A DNA stretch of 64,000 nt from Ottelia alismoides (taxonomy: Eukaryota > Streptophyta > Magnoliopsida > Alismatales > Hydrocharitaceae): positions 62,001 to 126,000 of the forward strand of contig JAZKJV010010136.1 in NCBI GenBank assembly GCA_037367405.1, written 5' to 3'. A model generated the notes under the pieces. That model ran no database searches. It had not been told where the DNA came from and saw only the letters and a list, made by a program, of their open reading frames with translations. The translations under genes were made by a program, and so were the position numbers. Numbering within the stretch: the first letter of the stretch is position 1; each line of letters opens with the position of its first letter. Shown piece after piece: positions 35,677 to 47,129 of the stretch.

Positions 35677-35689
35677 TGGTATCAGAGCC
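35677..35689 (+). promoter_or_regulatory. Primer binding site of D (tRNA-iMet)
   Basis: TGGTATCAGAGCC, a perfect match to the common plant copia primer site, two bases after the LTR end. Confidence 0.95.
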
Positions 35690-38330
35690 TTAGGTCGACG
35701 GTTTCGAATATGATTCGAAAAACCGAGGACGACTTGGTTTCGTTAAGGTCGCGAAAGTTTTTATCGCATTTGATTTCGCAGATCTGTTTAGTAAATAAAT
35801 TCGGCACTGTTTTAATTGTTTAAACACGAATTTAATACTTTGATTTTGTTCTCCATTAAATAAGGAAACCATAGGATCTGAGTTTACGTAAATCGGATTT
35901 CGTATGCTCTAGATATGGTTGTTTTAATGAACATGTATGCACTGTTGCGGGAACTGCAGATCTGAACGTGATTAAAATGTTAATTAGTATTTAGAATTAC
36001 CTTGAAATGCGTGTAACATCACTTGGGTTCTGTCCTAAATCAAATTAGCAATTTATGAAAATTGATTTTGTCTAATTTGGATTTAAATTGATTGAGATAT
36101 GTTAATTTTAGTGAGTAGGGGTCCTTACTGAAATTACAGTCCTAATCTAGAACCAAGTGATTGTCAATTAGTGAAATTAATTGTTAATTTCGTGAAATAA
36201 TCATGAAAAATATTTGTGAAATATTTGAAGATGATTATTTACATAATTTACTTGGCCCCAATCAATTAATTGATTAGATTTGATCTAATTCATAATTGGA
36301 AACCACAATCTTTCAAACTTGATGCTTGAATAGGATTTGGGAATTTGTCTAGCAAATTTCCTTATAATCAAAAATGTTTTGATTATTACTATATGGTACA
36401 ATTTCGGTTGAAAAACCGATGATCATCTCAAGTACAAATTAATCAATTTGGCATTATCCTTTCCCGAGGCGGATATGGTGCCTAGTCGAAGAGCATTGGG
36501 GTTGCGGGTTGCAACGTATGTGGTCCGTCCCACTCTCGTCGGTACTGGCCATGACAGCGGGTAGGGCCGGGATAATGTCCGAGGGATTAAGATGTATTTT
36601 TCTAATTATTAAAATTCGAATTAATACGTATTTTGAGATATTACCATATATGTATTCAAGTAAAATAATCAAGTTTGATTGATTGAATTGGATTGATAAT
36701 TAATTTAATATGATTAAATTGATTATATCCAATGGAAATACTCTAATATGATTAGAGCTAATAATTCCCTTGGAAGAATTAATTATGTGAATGTGATTCA
36801 CGATAATTAATTAAAATTTGAATATGATATGGAGGATCACATAAGTGACATCCATGGTCTCCCGTCAAGGCGGAGGGTTCCGTCGCCAGGGATTGCATGT
36901 GGGAGACGCATGTCCGAAGTGACAGCTCCTGTATGCAAGCGCATCTGGATCGGGCTCGTCTCTTCTCGAAAGAGTAAGGACGTATGCGTAGTGACCCCAG
37001 TATCGGGTCCTCATATTATTGGGGCGATATTGGATTGCGCATAGCGAGTTGTATTCCTATTGACGGTTGGTTCAATTAATGACGGGTCAACATCGCCTTA
37101 GGGGTGGTGGGCCCGGGTGTTAAAGACCGAATTGGGAGATGCAAGTTGGACTTGCAAGGCGGAATGTGTTCCCGCTTCTTTTTATCCGAGTTGTAGGTTC
37201 TCATATTATTGGGATGCAACAAAGATAAGGAAAATGATCCCAGATCTTGCTTGAGATATAATGGTAAGTATATCTCTTACATTAAAAGTGATTAAGGGAA
37301 TGAACTTTCAATGTTGACATGGCAAGACAACTTTGATTTAAAAATTCCTAAATCAAAGTAAAATATGTATATATAAATACATACATCTATGCAAATTTCT
37401 TATTTCAGATAATCATTCATTAAAACCCACTCAATGATATACTCAATAGTAACCAGTGAACTATCTTGGATTGGACTCATGATCCAGATATTGTACTTGC
37501 AATTGAACACATAATGTATGTGGTTGCAATATACAAGTCTCCTCATACTAATGAGGAATGACAATTAAATAGATAATAGGACTACAACCCTAGGGTTTGT
37601 ATGTCTCTATAGTCTTTATCCCATTGGATGTACTTTGGAAGTAACATGTCGATGATGATCGCAATTGTCAAATAATCCTTATAAAATCAATGAAGATATT
37701 TTGGCATACATATATGTGCTCTTGACATTTAATCATGAGTGACATGGTTCTCTGCATCATGCAGAATGGTAGCTCTATAAGAGATGATGTATTCAAATTG
37801 TTTGAGTACCTACCTGAACCTATGTTTTATGAGTTTAGATGGATGTAGATGATGAGTGTCATTATTCTACTGTCTACACTCTAGTCATTCATGAAGCTTC
37901 ATAATATTCATATTATATGAATTTAATGAAGCATGTATAAATGTTGAAAAACTCTTACTTTGAATTCTTTTGAATTTAAAATAAGAGATCCTCTGCCTTG
38001 AGCAATGGTTGCTTATAGATAAAGGGAGCGCAATGAAAGCATGGGTTGGACCCAAGAAAGAAGGAAAGTCAAAGAGTTGACTGGACTTCTGTGACTTCCA
38101 TATGACATCCAAAGAGTTGGATGAATGCCAATACTGCAATAAATTGATGTGTTGATAGTATGACTATCAAGTCTGTCTAGAATCCTTAGAAAAGGACTCG
38201 GATGGAGCATCAGAATAATTTACATAAATCATTGATATTGACTTACTTATTGAATAAGATAAAGTCAAATAATTGTATCTCAATCATCTGATGGCATTTG
38301 CAATAGGCTGCATATGTTTTAGAAGACTGG
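35690..38330 (+). other. Leader and unresolved gag region of D
   Basis: Long AT-rich leader with GC-richer blocks at about 36467-36570 and 36829-37040 that are also kept in A and C. A perfect small hairpin lies at 37140-37156 (arms TGCAAGT/ACTTGCA, loop TGG). The frame 36829-37044 is shared with C but disrupted in A. Gag should lie after about 37250; I cannot identify it, probably because of frameshifts. Confidence 0.5.
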
Positions 38331-40990
38331 AAAATTTGGTCTTAAAAGTTTATAGTTGTCCACATGAATATTGATGCAATTGTTGCAACAATCTATGTTG
38401 GATTAATAGACTTGTTAATTTCAGTGGGAGAGCCCTTAGTCGTAGAGAATGTCTCTATGACCTAGATATAAGAATACACTCATTGTTTGTTTCTAAATGC
38501 TGGAAATAAACATGAATTCTGAGATAGAACTATCATAAAGAGTTATGATGAAGATATTTCAGATAGTAATCTAAAATCTAGTGGACTCCACATAAATTAG
38601 AAAAATTAATGAATGGTTCATTAACATTTCTGAATACTGAAATTAAACCTTAAGATCAATAGGAGGATGAAGATCATTTGACAATGATCTAGCATCAAGC
38701 CTTGGACATTTGTCTATTGATTTGATCAATAGAATAGTAAGAGATGAAACTTTAGAATGTCTAAAATTTCAAAACTTACATACTTATGAATATTGTATTC
38801 AAAGTAAAAATGTCCAATACACCCTTCTTTGGGAATGGTGTAAGATGCCGAGGTATTCAGGATCTCATACATATTGATGTATGTGGATTATATATATCAT
38901 AATGAACATTGTGGATATGTGATATCTATTGATGATTATGTATGATATGAGATTTCTTCTCTTCACCTAAGAAACCTTTGAAATGTTCAAAGATTTCATA
39001 ATTTTGGTTTAAAACCAAAGTTTGAAGGAAGATAAAATGAATTTGATCTAATCTAGGTAGCATGTACCTGTTAGATGAATTCAAAAGAATACCTTATGGA
39101 GATATGAATATCATTTCTATCTCAATCCTCCTAACACACCTTAACTCAATAAGAGTTATAGGGAGATACAATTGGATCTTGTGTGACATGATCTTATCAA
39201 TGATGAATTTTTAGCATAATTATCCCTTAGTTTCCAGGTATATATGTGTAGTAGAGACTACATTATATATCCTTAATAAAATTCCTTGCAAGTAAGCTGG
39301 AATTAAGCACTAGAGAGTGCTACTTCATTAGGAAAATAAAGGATGGTATTGGATACCTACTTTATGACCTTGAGATTCTTAAAATATCTCATCTCCGAGA
39401 ATGTGATTCTTAGAGGTTGAGACTCTTGAGAATCAAGATGAAAATGAAGTATAGGAACTCATTTAATCTTGAAGAGATAATGAGACTCCTGAAATTGGAA
39501 ACTAAAAGGACAATTAAAGATGAAACACTAATACCTCTTCAAATGAGTTTGAGGATGGATTCCATGTGTTAGAGAAATCTGACAATGATCGAACTTCATG
39601 TGATGAAGCTTCTGAAGATCATAGCATGGATAGATGGATAGCAATAAAAGTCTAATGTAGACTTCATATGCAAGTGTTGTATATGGACCCTCGAGGATCC
39701 ACCTATATGGGTAAGACCTCTAAAGGTGTAAATGGATCTTCAAGAGACAGGGAACCTAATGAGAAGGTAGAGATCTTCAAAGCACGGTTCGTAGCCATAA
39801 GCTACACACTGGAAGAGAAGACATTGCTTGCAATGAGACTTTCTCTTCGGTGACCATGCTTAAAACCATCAGAATATTGCTAACCTTAGCTACATAACTT
39901 GACTATTGCATCTTCAAGATGTAAGTCAATATTGCATTCCTCTACGAATGCCTCTTTGAGGATATTCATATGAAGTAGCCCCACGGCTTCATGGTTGAGG
40001 AAAGCAAGATGTGCAAGCTAAGGAATCCATCTATGGACTCAAATAAGCTTCTTGAAGTTGGATCATAAGATTTGATGAAATTATAAATGTTATGATTTCA
40101 GATAGAATCTTGATGAACCATATGAAGCTTAGTGGGAGTGCTTTTGTGTTCATCGTGCTAAATGTAGATGATATCCTAATCATTTAAAAATGATATAAGG
40201 ATAATAATTAGTGTTTTATAATCTGGTTGTTCCATAACTTGAAATATGATTTCAAAGATGCCTCTCAGATCTTAGTTCTGAAGTAGTTCGGAAGCAAAGA
40301 GAAGAGGATAATGGGACTGTCACATTTATAGTACATCTTGGACATATTCCATTTTATGGAAAATTTAGTAATGGCTTCCATCCCTTCAGATATGGTACTG
40401 ACCTATCTAAAGGGATAGCACCTCAAGAAGTTGAGGAAGTGAATGCTAGAACTTCTTGCCTTTGGGCATCAGTTCTGAGAAGCCGGGTGTATGCTAGATG
40501 TGTACAAAAGCCAGATGGCTGCCATGCAGTGGGAGTAGTAAACTGTTACTAGTCCTACTATGGAACTAAAACACTTGGTTGCAGTAATAACAAAATCTTC
40601 ATAGATGACAATATTTTTGAGATAGTGATCTCAAAGTCTTATCTTCAAAAGTTTAAGACTTTATAGATAGTGATCTAAAAGGTCTTAACTAAGGATACCC
40701 TAGGAGATAGAGATCTCCAGAAATAGGGATATTAAGGATTATGGAAATACTGGTTATGATAATTGTTAAGCTGTAGTCTAAAGGACACTATAACTAACAA
40801 GATTGAGTATTAGTTGCATAAGATGCAACATTCGCATTGGATGCGAGCACTGTTACTGGGGATATGCAAGTGCCGTAAAAGGACTTGGCATAGTCTCACG
40901 GGAACATAGTGACTGATCAGCTTACCTAGCTATTTTCCAAATAGCCTATGATTGTCACATGAGTGCGGGTTTAAATGATTAGCCCATTAA
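38330..40990 (+). pseudogene. Broken copia pol of D (integrase, RT, RNase H)
   Basis: Integrase at about 38750-39330: YEYCIQSK near 38785 (finger-side sequence), IHIDVCG near 38873 (start of the core), then a PPNTP-LN-like stretch near 39127-39145. RT at about 39690-40250: VNGSSR near 39729, FKARFVA near 39777, SVTMLKTIRILLTLAT near 39844 and FEDIHMK near 39955. RNase H and tail at about 40400-40990, ending DCHMSAGLND just before the polypurine tract. Stops such as TAG and TGA interrupt every domain even though the LTRs are nearly identical. Confidence 0.87.
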
Positions 40991-41004
40991 TGGCTCTTTG
41001 GGCT

Positions 41005-41014
41005 AGTGGGAGAT
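41005..41014 (+). promoter_or_regulatory. Polypurine tract of D
   Basis: AGTGGGAGAT directly before the 3' LTR start at 41015, as in A and C. Confidence 0.9.
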
Positions 41015-43535
41015 TGTTGGAAATGCGAGCCCACGATGAGCCATTATGCAATAAATGTTATTGCACATATCATTCCCTGATCTGAAATGAAGATTGAATA
41101 ATTTGTATAATAGGTACCTTAGTACAATTAGGGTTATGTACCATGGCCATCTTAATAATCATACAACTGTTGATTCAACTATTGAATCATAGAGGCTGGT
41201 GCTTGGATGAATATCTAAAGAGTTAGATTGAGGACTCATCAAGCACCGTCAAATGATTATTAAGAGATGATCTCCAGCCTGAGTAGGAGATGGCAATCCT
41301 ATCTCTGAAGGACGATATCTGACCGACCTCTTGATGCAGGTCCTCTGCATAGGAATAGAGATTCGAAGGTGTCAGATTAGTTAGGTCAAAGAGTTGACTT
41401 AACGAGATCGAGATAACCAAAGTCCTATATCATATGCTGTCATGATATAGGCACGCATCCTCTGACCGGAGACAGATGTGTTACTATATGTCTGAGTGTG
41501 TACATTTGGCAGACCAATAGGTTGATGACCTAATCAAGGTCTATACACCGGTGCGCTGGTGTGCATATAAGGGCATATGAGTAATACGATCTCTCAAAGG
41601 GATCATACAGGTTCAGTTACTGAACCGGAAGACATGAGCTCACTCATGAGATATTGGGATGAATCAAATTCCATGCGCATGGTTGTCTCGCTTTGGAAGC
41701 TTGACTGAATTTGTAGGTTTGATATATACTTTTAGTATATGATCAAGACCTAGGTATGATATACACTTTTGGAAAGTGTATGATCGATACCAACTCCCAA
41801 TGATCGAATGAGAAACTTACTGATAAAACCATGAAGTAGACAGTATAAAGTTGATCCAATACTTCGGGTTTAGTCTGAGTCTTCCAGTATGCAGGATGTA
41901 CAGGTATTGGGAATACCTAAGGGTGATTTGATCATAAACGGTTGTATAACCATGACGCTTCCATTCCTAGGGAGTGATGAAACGGGTCTGGATTTTAGTG
42001 ACTCCTCTCAGTAGAGAAGTGATCTGATCTTGGTCCAAGTGTTGGACATTGACCTGAATATGATTCAGATACAATGAGAAGATTAGATTTATGGTCTTGA
42101 TTTAATCAGGCATCTATGGGAAGCCCGCTATCTGGATTTGAGATACGATCTCAATATCCATGTCACTATACGTGGAACAATACAATCGCCCTATCCTTAT
42201 CTCCAAGTATCTGCGGAGAGATTGCGTTATTCTTGAAGGGTTCAAGAATAATTCCATAAGATCTAAGCAATGAAGAAATAATGATTAAATGTGATTTAAT
42301 CATCTTGATGTGTGAAGAAATTATCCAATTTAATTAAATGTGATTTAGTTAATGTGGATAAGAATAATGTGGATAGAAATATCCAATTATTCATAATATA
42401 TTATAAATGTGATTTATAATGTATTAGAGAGAGCTAATTATAATTTATATGTGTTGATTAATTATTATGTGTATTGGATACACATTGTGTAATTAATTAA
42501 CAATATGAATTATATGTTGTTTTGGGTTGTGAATATGATTCAAAATTTATTCCATGGCAAGAATGCAATATTCTCAAAGATAATTGTGAATTATTTTTGA
42601 AGAATAAAACCCAACAAAATTTGTTGCAAATTAATAGGAGAGAAATCCAAGGAGATATGCAATCTCATGGAAATCCATGAGATTGCTCTCCATTGGGAAA
42701 CAAGTGGGCGGCACCCAATTCCTATATGGAATGGGTGGCCGTCCCCTCTTGATTGCACATGGAGATTTGATCTCCAAGTGTATTCTCTCGTTATTTGTTG
42801 GGATGATTTAGGAATAAATTATATTTGATTTCGTCAAATATATTTTGACCTAAATTTGTTGCTTTTGACAACAACAATCTTGGCCATTGGATTGACACAA
42901 ATCAATCTCACCCATTGATTTTATGTGTCCCATGGATTGAGATCCATGGATCCCAAAACCCTATAAATAGAGAGGCATACTATGCTCTCTAGGGACTTGC
43001 AATATTGGAGCTCTCTCTCCCTCATTTCTTCATACACGCCAGCCCTCTCTCCCTCTCTTGTTGGTGGCCGTCCACCATACCCGAGAGAAGGGAATCGTCG
43101 TCGCCACCGCCACCACGCTGCCGCTTCGACGTTCTTCGATTTCTCCATCTTCTTGGTGTCCTACGCCCACGAAGGAGACGTTAGATCTCGTGTGACGAGA
43201 TCAGGAGCAACTACGCTTGGATCATCTTCTTGGATTGAGAGGACAACGCGGTTCATACCCGCGCTCGCAAGCGGTCTCGCCAACGATCGGACTTGAGACA
43301 GGAGGTCTCTTTCTTTAGAGACTTGATCAACCACGCTTCAAGAGGTATTGCATTATACTTGTTGTGGTTATAGATGAAACGATCTGAGAATGGTTCTCGG
43401 ATCATGTGGTTTCATCGAATAAATTTTTTTAAATTCCGATGCACCGAACAACTAGTGCGACTAGTCGTTCTTCGTCGTATTCGATACGACGATCACGCTT
43501 CCGTGATGCGCTTGAGGATAATTCCATATCCTTCA
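41015..43535 (+). repeat. 3' LTR of copia element D
   Basis: 2521 bp. It keeps two hairpins that are damaged in the 5' LTR: 41171-41189 (arms TGATTCAA/TTGAATCA, loop CTA) and 41724-41740 (arms ATATACT/AGTATAT, loop TTT). It also has 41761-41781 (arms ATACACTTT/AAAGTGTAT, loop TGG), perfect here and with one change in the 5' LTR. TATA box at 42962-42969. Confidence 0.96.
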
Positions 43536-43540
43536 GATGT
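43536..43540. repeat. Right target site duplication of D
   Basis: GATGT, identical to 33192-33196. Confidence 0.95.
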
Positions 43541-43732
43541 AAATGGTTATAGTGGGACAATGTATCATGTGAACTTTATTTTGTGAATGGAAAAGTGCTG
43601 AAATACTTTCTTCTGAGTATTTTTATTTGCAGTCCGTTTCTGAATGTTAGTTGTGATTGTTGAATAAATTTTTACTGAGTAACCAGATCTGGATATGGGA
43701 GGATCCGACGGCTCGGAATCGGGGTCGTGATA
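43541..43732 (+). repeat. 5' LTR of G, remaining part
   Basis: 192 bp continuing the LTR interrupted at 33196 and colinear with 51209-51400. It ends GTGATA, where the 3' LTR ends GTGACA. Together the two parts measure 2685 bp. Confidence 0.94.
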
Positions 43733-43735
43733 GTT

Positions 43736-43748
43736 TGGTATTAGATCC
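43736..43748 (+). promoter_or_regulatory. Degraded primer binding site of G
   Basis: TGGTATTAGATCC three bases after the LTR end. It differs from the tRNA-iMet site TGGTATCAGAGCC at two positions. Confidence 0.75.
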
Positions 43749-43929
43749 CGATTACTTTAGTAATTTTCTTAGTAATTGATAATTATGAGCGGTGTTCAGA
43801 AACTAAGGTTGCCTTAGGATCCTTTGATCACAATAAGTGACTACAGTGCCATTCATAAGTAATTTTCCGTTATGTACATCAAGCAAAAATTTATAGGACC
43901 TAACCTTTAGCCTTAACTCATCCGGGATC

Positions 43930-44990
43930 ATGGCAGACCAAGATGTGTCTAGGGAATTAGCGGCTTTGATGATAATGATGTAAGAAATGAGGCAAAAGAA
44001 GAAAGCATTAGAGGAGAGGCTCAATGCACTAGCTGAGAGACCTCATCCAGACTTGTGGATGCTCAGATTGAAGGTTCTGTCCATCTTTTTGAGGAAGAAT
44101 CTAGTTACCATCCTTCAACTGAGTCTACTCCTACCCTAGCTAAAGGAGCAATGGAGAAGGCCCTCTTAGATACTAAACATTACTATACCATTATTAAAGG
44201 GGAAAGATTCCTTGATTTAAAGGCATAAAGACACCTGCTGAGGTAGAACTATGGCTTGATGATGTTAGCAGGATGTTGAGAATAATACACGCACTAGCAG
44301 ACACTTGGGTGCACTTCGCTGATTACTCCTTAGCAGACTTTGCAAGACGATGGTGGAGAGACATTTCCATGAAATTAGTAAATCATGTTCCATGAGATGT
44401 TTTTGAATAAAGGTTCCTAGCTCACTTATGTTCCTCTCATTGGGAAGAATTAAAGAGGAGGGAGTTGGCCTCTTTAACCCAAGGATACAAGAATGTATGA
44501 CATTATCATATTCACATTACGGAGCAGCTACATTACTCCCCAACTCTAGAAGCTTCACCACAAAAGTGTATTACCAAATTTGTTAGTAGTCTTTAGGGAG
44601 ATTTGAGAGAGATGCTTGCAGGGTTTAGAGCCACCACTATAGATGAAGCCATGGACATCGCCTCTCGTATTGAGATGGAGAGGGATGAAACCGCCAAAGA
44701 AGAAGCTTTCACTTTACTGGTGGACCATCCAAACATAAGGTGAATTATAACCGAAGAGACAATCATTATCATCCAGCTGGGTCTAATATAAGCCCGCCAC
44801 GGACTTTGGGCCAGGAATTATCCGAAATAAGGGATTTCTCTAGACCTCCACTATATCCTCACGACTCAACAACAGGAGCTAGTATCTCTGTGGTTGGTTC
44901 ATAAGCTCAAACATGAGCACGTGTTAGTTATTACTATCATCAGGAAGGCCACATCAAGAAAGACTTTCCGAAGTTGAAAGGTTCGAGGTT
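43930..44990 (+). pseudogene. Gag remnant of chromovirus G
   Basis: Begins at a plausible ATG (43930, MADQDVSRELAALM) and continues past a TAA at 43981 in the same frame with a charged helical stretch (EMRQKKKALEERLNALAERP). Capsid-type sequence follows from about 44230 (AEVELWLDDVSRMLR, later ARRWWRDISMKL) and resembles Ty3/gypsy gag. The zinc knuckle around 44918-44970 keeps the Gly-His part (HQEGHIKKD) but all three cysteines are replaced, so it could not bind zinc. Several frameshifts and stops. Confidence 0.82.
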
Positions 44991-45081
44991 TAAACCGACC
45001 TCAATTAATAGTATAACATCCACCTCGAGTAACAGAGCAACACATGGAAGAAGAGATGGTTGAGGTTGTGACTCACAAGGA

Positions 45082-45591
45082 GTGTCTCCTATACAACAAC
45101 CACCACAAAGTGTTGTTGGTTCTAGCTTGCCTATTCCTAATGGTCAACTCAATGAAATTACTAAAGAACAAGCCTACGATTCAGGCACGGTCGTACGAGG
45201 TAGCGTTACTATTCATGGCTTTTCAGTGCATGCCTTATCTGATTCTGGTACTTCACATTCATTTATTGCTTTACAGTTAGTACCCACTTTGGTTAAGATA
45301 ACAGTAGAAGTACAACAGTCCAATCTGATCAAGGAACTAGGATCACAAGTATTTATAATCCAAGAAATCATGGATAATCGTATAGTATTGATAGCGGGAT
45401 ATCAGTTACCTGTTTCACTACTACTAATTGAAATGGACTTTGATCTTATCCTAGGGATGGACTTGCTAGAAAGGCATCATACATGCCTGGACTGTTCTCG
45501 GAAGACAGTAACTTTTCACCTTCCTAACTCGATAGAGTTTCATTTCATTGGAAAGGCATCAAATATAATATTGAATATATCTCTACTTTGA
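45082..45591 (+). pseudogene. Protease remnant of chromovirus G
   Basis: An open stretch of 169 codons with the retroviral-type aspartic protease motif ALSDSGTSHSFIA, where the usual active-site triad D-S/T-G is present as DSG. It precedes RT, as in other Ty3/gypsy elements. The start codon of the frame is accidental, since gag and pol are normally one polyprotein. The end at 45591 is premature. Confidence 0.8.
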
Positions 45592-45593
45592 AG

Positions 45594-47128
45594 GCACGAT
45601 AGTTGCTAGAGCGATGATGCCAAGGCTATTTATCTTATATAACCTCTACATCAAGGTCAAACAGAATGATAGAAGAGGTACATATAGTGTGCGAGTTTCC
45701 TAAAGTATTTCTAGAGGAACTGCCTGGATTACCACCTAAGTGAGATATTGAATTTGAAATCTCTCTCGTAGCTGATACTCATCCAATCTCTATCCCTCCA
45801 TATAGGATGGCACCGACTAGGTTACGAGAGTTAACAATATAGTTACAAAAACTGTTAGATAAAGGATTCATTCTTCCTAGTACTTCACCATGGGGTGCAC
45901 CTGTCTTATTTGTAATAAAAAAGATGGGTCAATGTGGTTGTGCATAGACTATAGATAGTTAAACAAGAAGACAGTAAAGAACAACTATCCTCTACAAAGA
46001 ATAAATGATCTCTTTAACCAGTTGTAGGGTTCAACTGTGTATTCCAAGATGAAGATTGACTTCATATTTGGATACCATCAATTGAAGATAAAAGATGTGG
46101 ATATTCCCAAGTCAGCCTTTCAAACTAGATATGGACATTATGAATTCTTAGTTATGCCTTTTGGACTAACAAATGCCCTAGAAGCCTTCATGGATCTCAT
46201 GAATAGATTATTCAAGGAGTTCTTAGATCACTTTGTAATAGTCTTCATTCATGATGTGCTTATTTACTCCAAGGATAAGTACCAACATGAGCACCATCTT
46301 AGGCATGCACTAGAAACTCTAAGGAAGAACAAACTATATGCTAAATATAGCAAATGTGACTTTTTACTATATGAAGTATCTTTCTTAGGCAATGTCATTT
46401 CTGGGGAAGGTATATCAGTTGATCCTACAAAGGTTAGTGCGGTGATGAGTTGGGAATGCCCAAATATTGTAACAGAAATATGACCCTTTCTGGGATTAGC
46501 TGGATATTATAGAAGATCTGTGAAGGAATTTTCACGAATAAGATTGTCAATGACTAGGCTGACTCAGAAGGAATTCCCACTTATATGGTCTGATGCATGC
46601 AGAGCTAGTTTTGAGACATTGATAGAGTGCCTAAAATATGCAACTATCCTTACTCTACCCTCTAGGAGTGAAGGGTTTACAGTGCACACTGATGCAAGAA
46701 GGACATGGGGCAGTTCTTATGCAACACGGTAAGGTAGTTGTATATGCATCGCGATAGCTTAGGACACATGAGAAGAAATATCCAACACATGACCTTGAAT
46801 TAGATGTCATAGTTTTAAATTTAAAGATATGGAGACACTACATCTATGGTACTTTTTTTAAAATCTTCACAGATCATAAAAGCTTGAAATATCTATCTGA
46901 TCAGAAGGATCTCAATATGAGATAGGGACGGTGGCTAGAGTTGTTCAAAGACTATGATTGCACTATCTCCTACCACCCTGGTAAGGGGAACATCGTAGCA
47001 GATGCCATTAGCAGAAGAACTTATTTACCTGGGTTGGTGAGTACTATCTACTTCTGGGGTTTACTATCAACATTAAGTGAATGGAAACCATTTGATAGTA
47101 GTGACGATACTATAACTATCCATCATTG
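45594..47128 (+). pseudogene. RT and RNase H remnant of chromovirus G
   Basis: The pol N-terminal part contains EFPKVFLEELPGLPP, then PISIPPYRMAPTRLREL and [15 protein letters not shown] (about 45690-45910). After frame breaks, 46037-46483 gives [23 protein letters not shown] and the active-site segment [10 protein letters not shown]. The first catalytic aspartate of the usual F-x-DD box is histidine here, so the enzyme is dead. RNase H follows at about 46670-47000 (VHTDA near 46680; [20 protein letters not shown] near 46948). Confidence 0.88.
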
Positions 47129-47129
47129 A

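Larger units (their letters stand above)
33197..43535 (+). mobile_element. Complete Ty1/copia retrotransposon D nested in G
   Basis: 10,339 bp with LTRs 33197-35674 and 41015-43535, perfect primer site, polypurine tract and exact GATGT duplications. The LTRs are very similar: over the first 137 bp or so they differ at three positions. Two small deletions in the 5' LTR account for the whole length difference (2478 against 2521). This makes D the youngest insertion in the window. Its pol nevertheless has many stops, so it was probably mobilised in trans. Confidence 0.96.
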
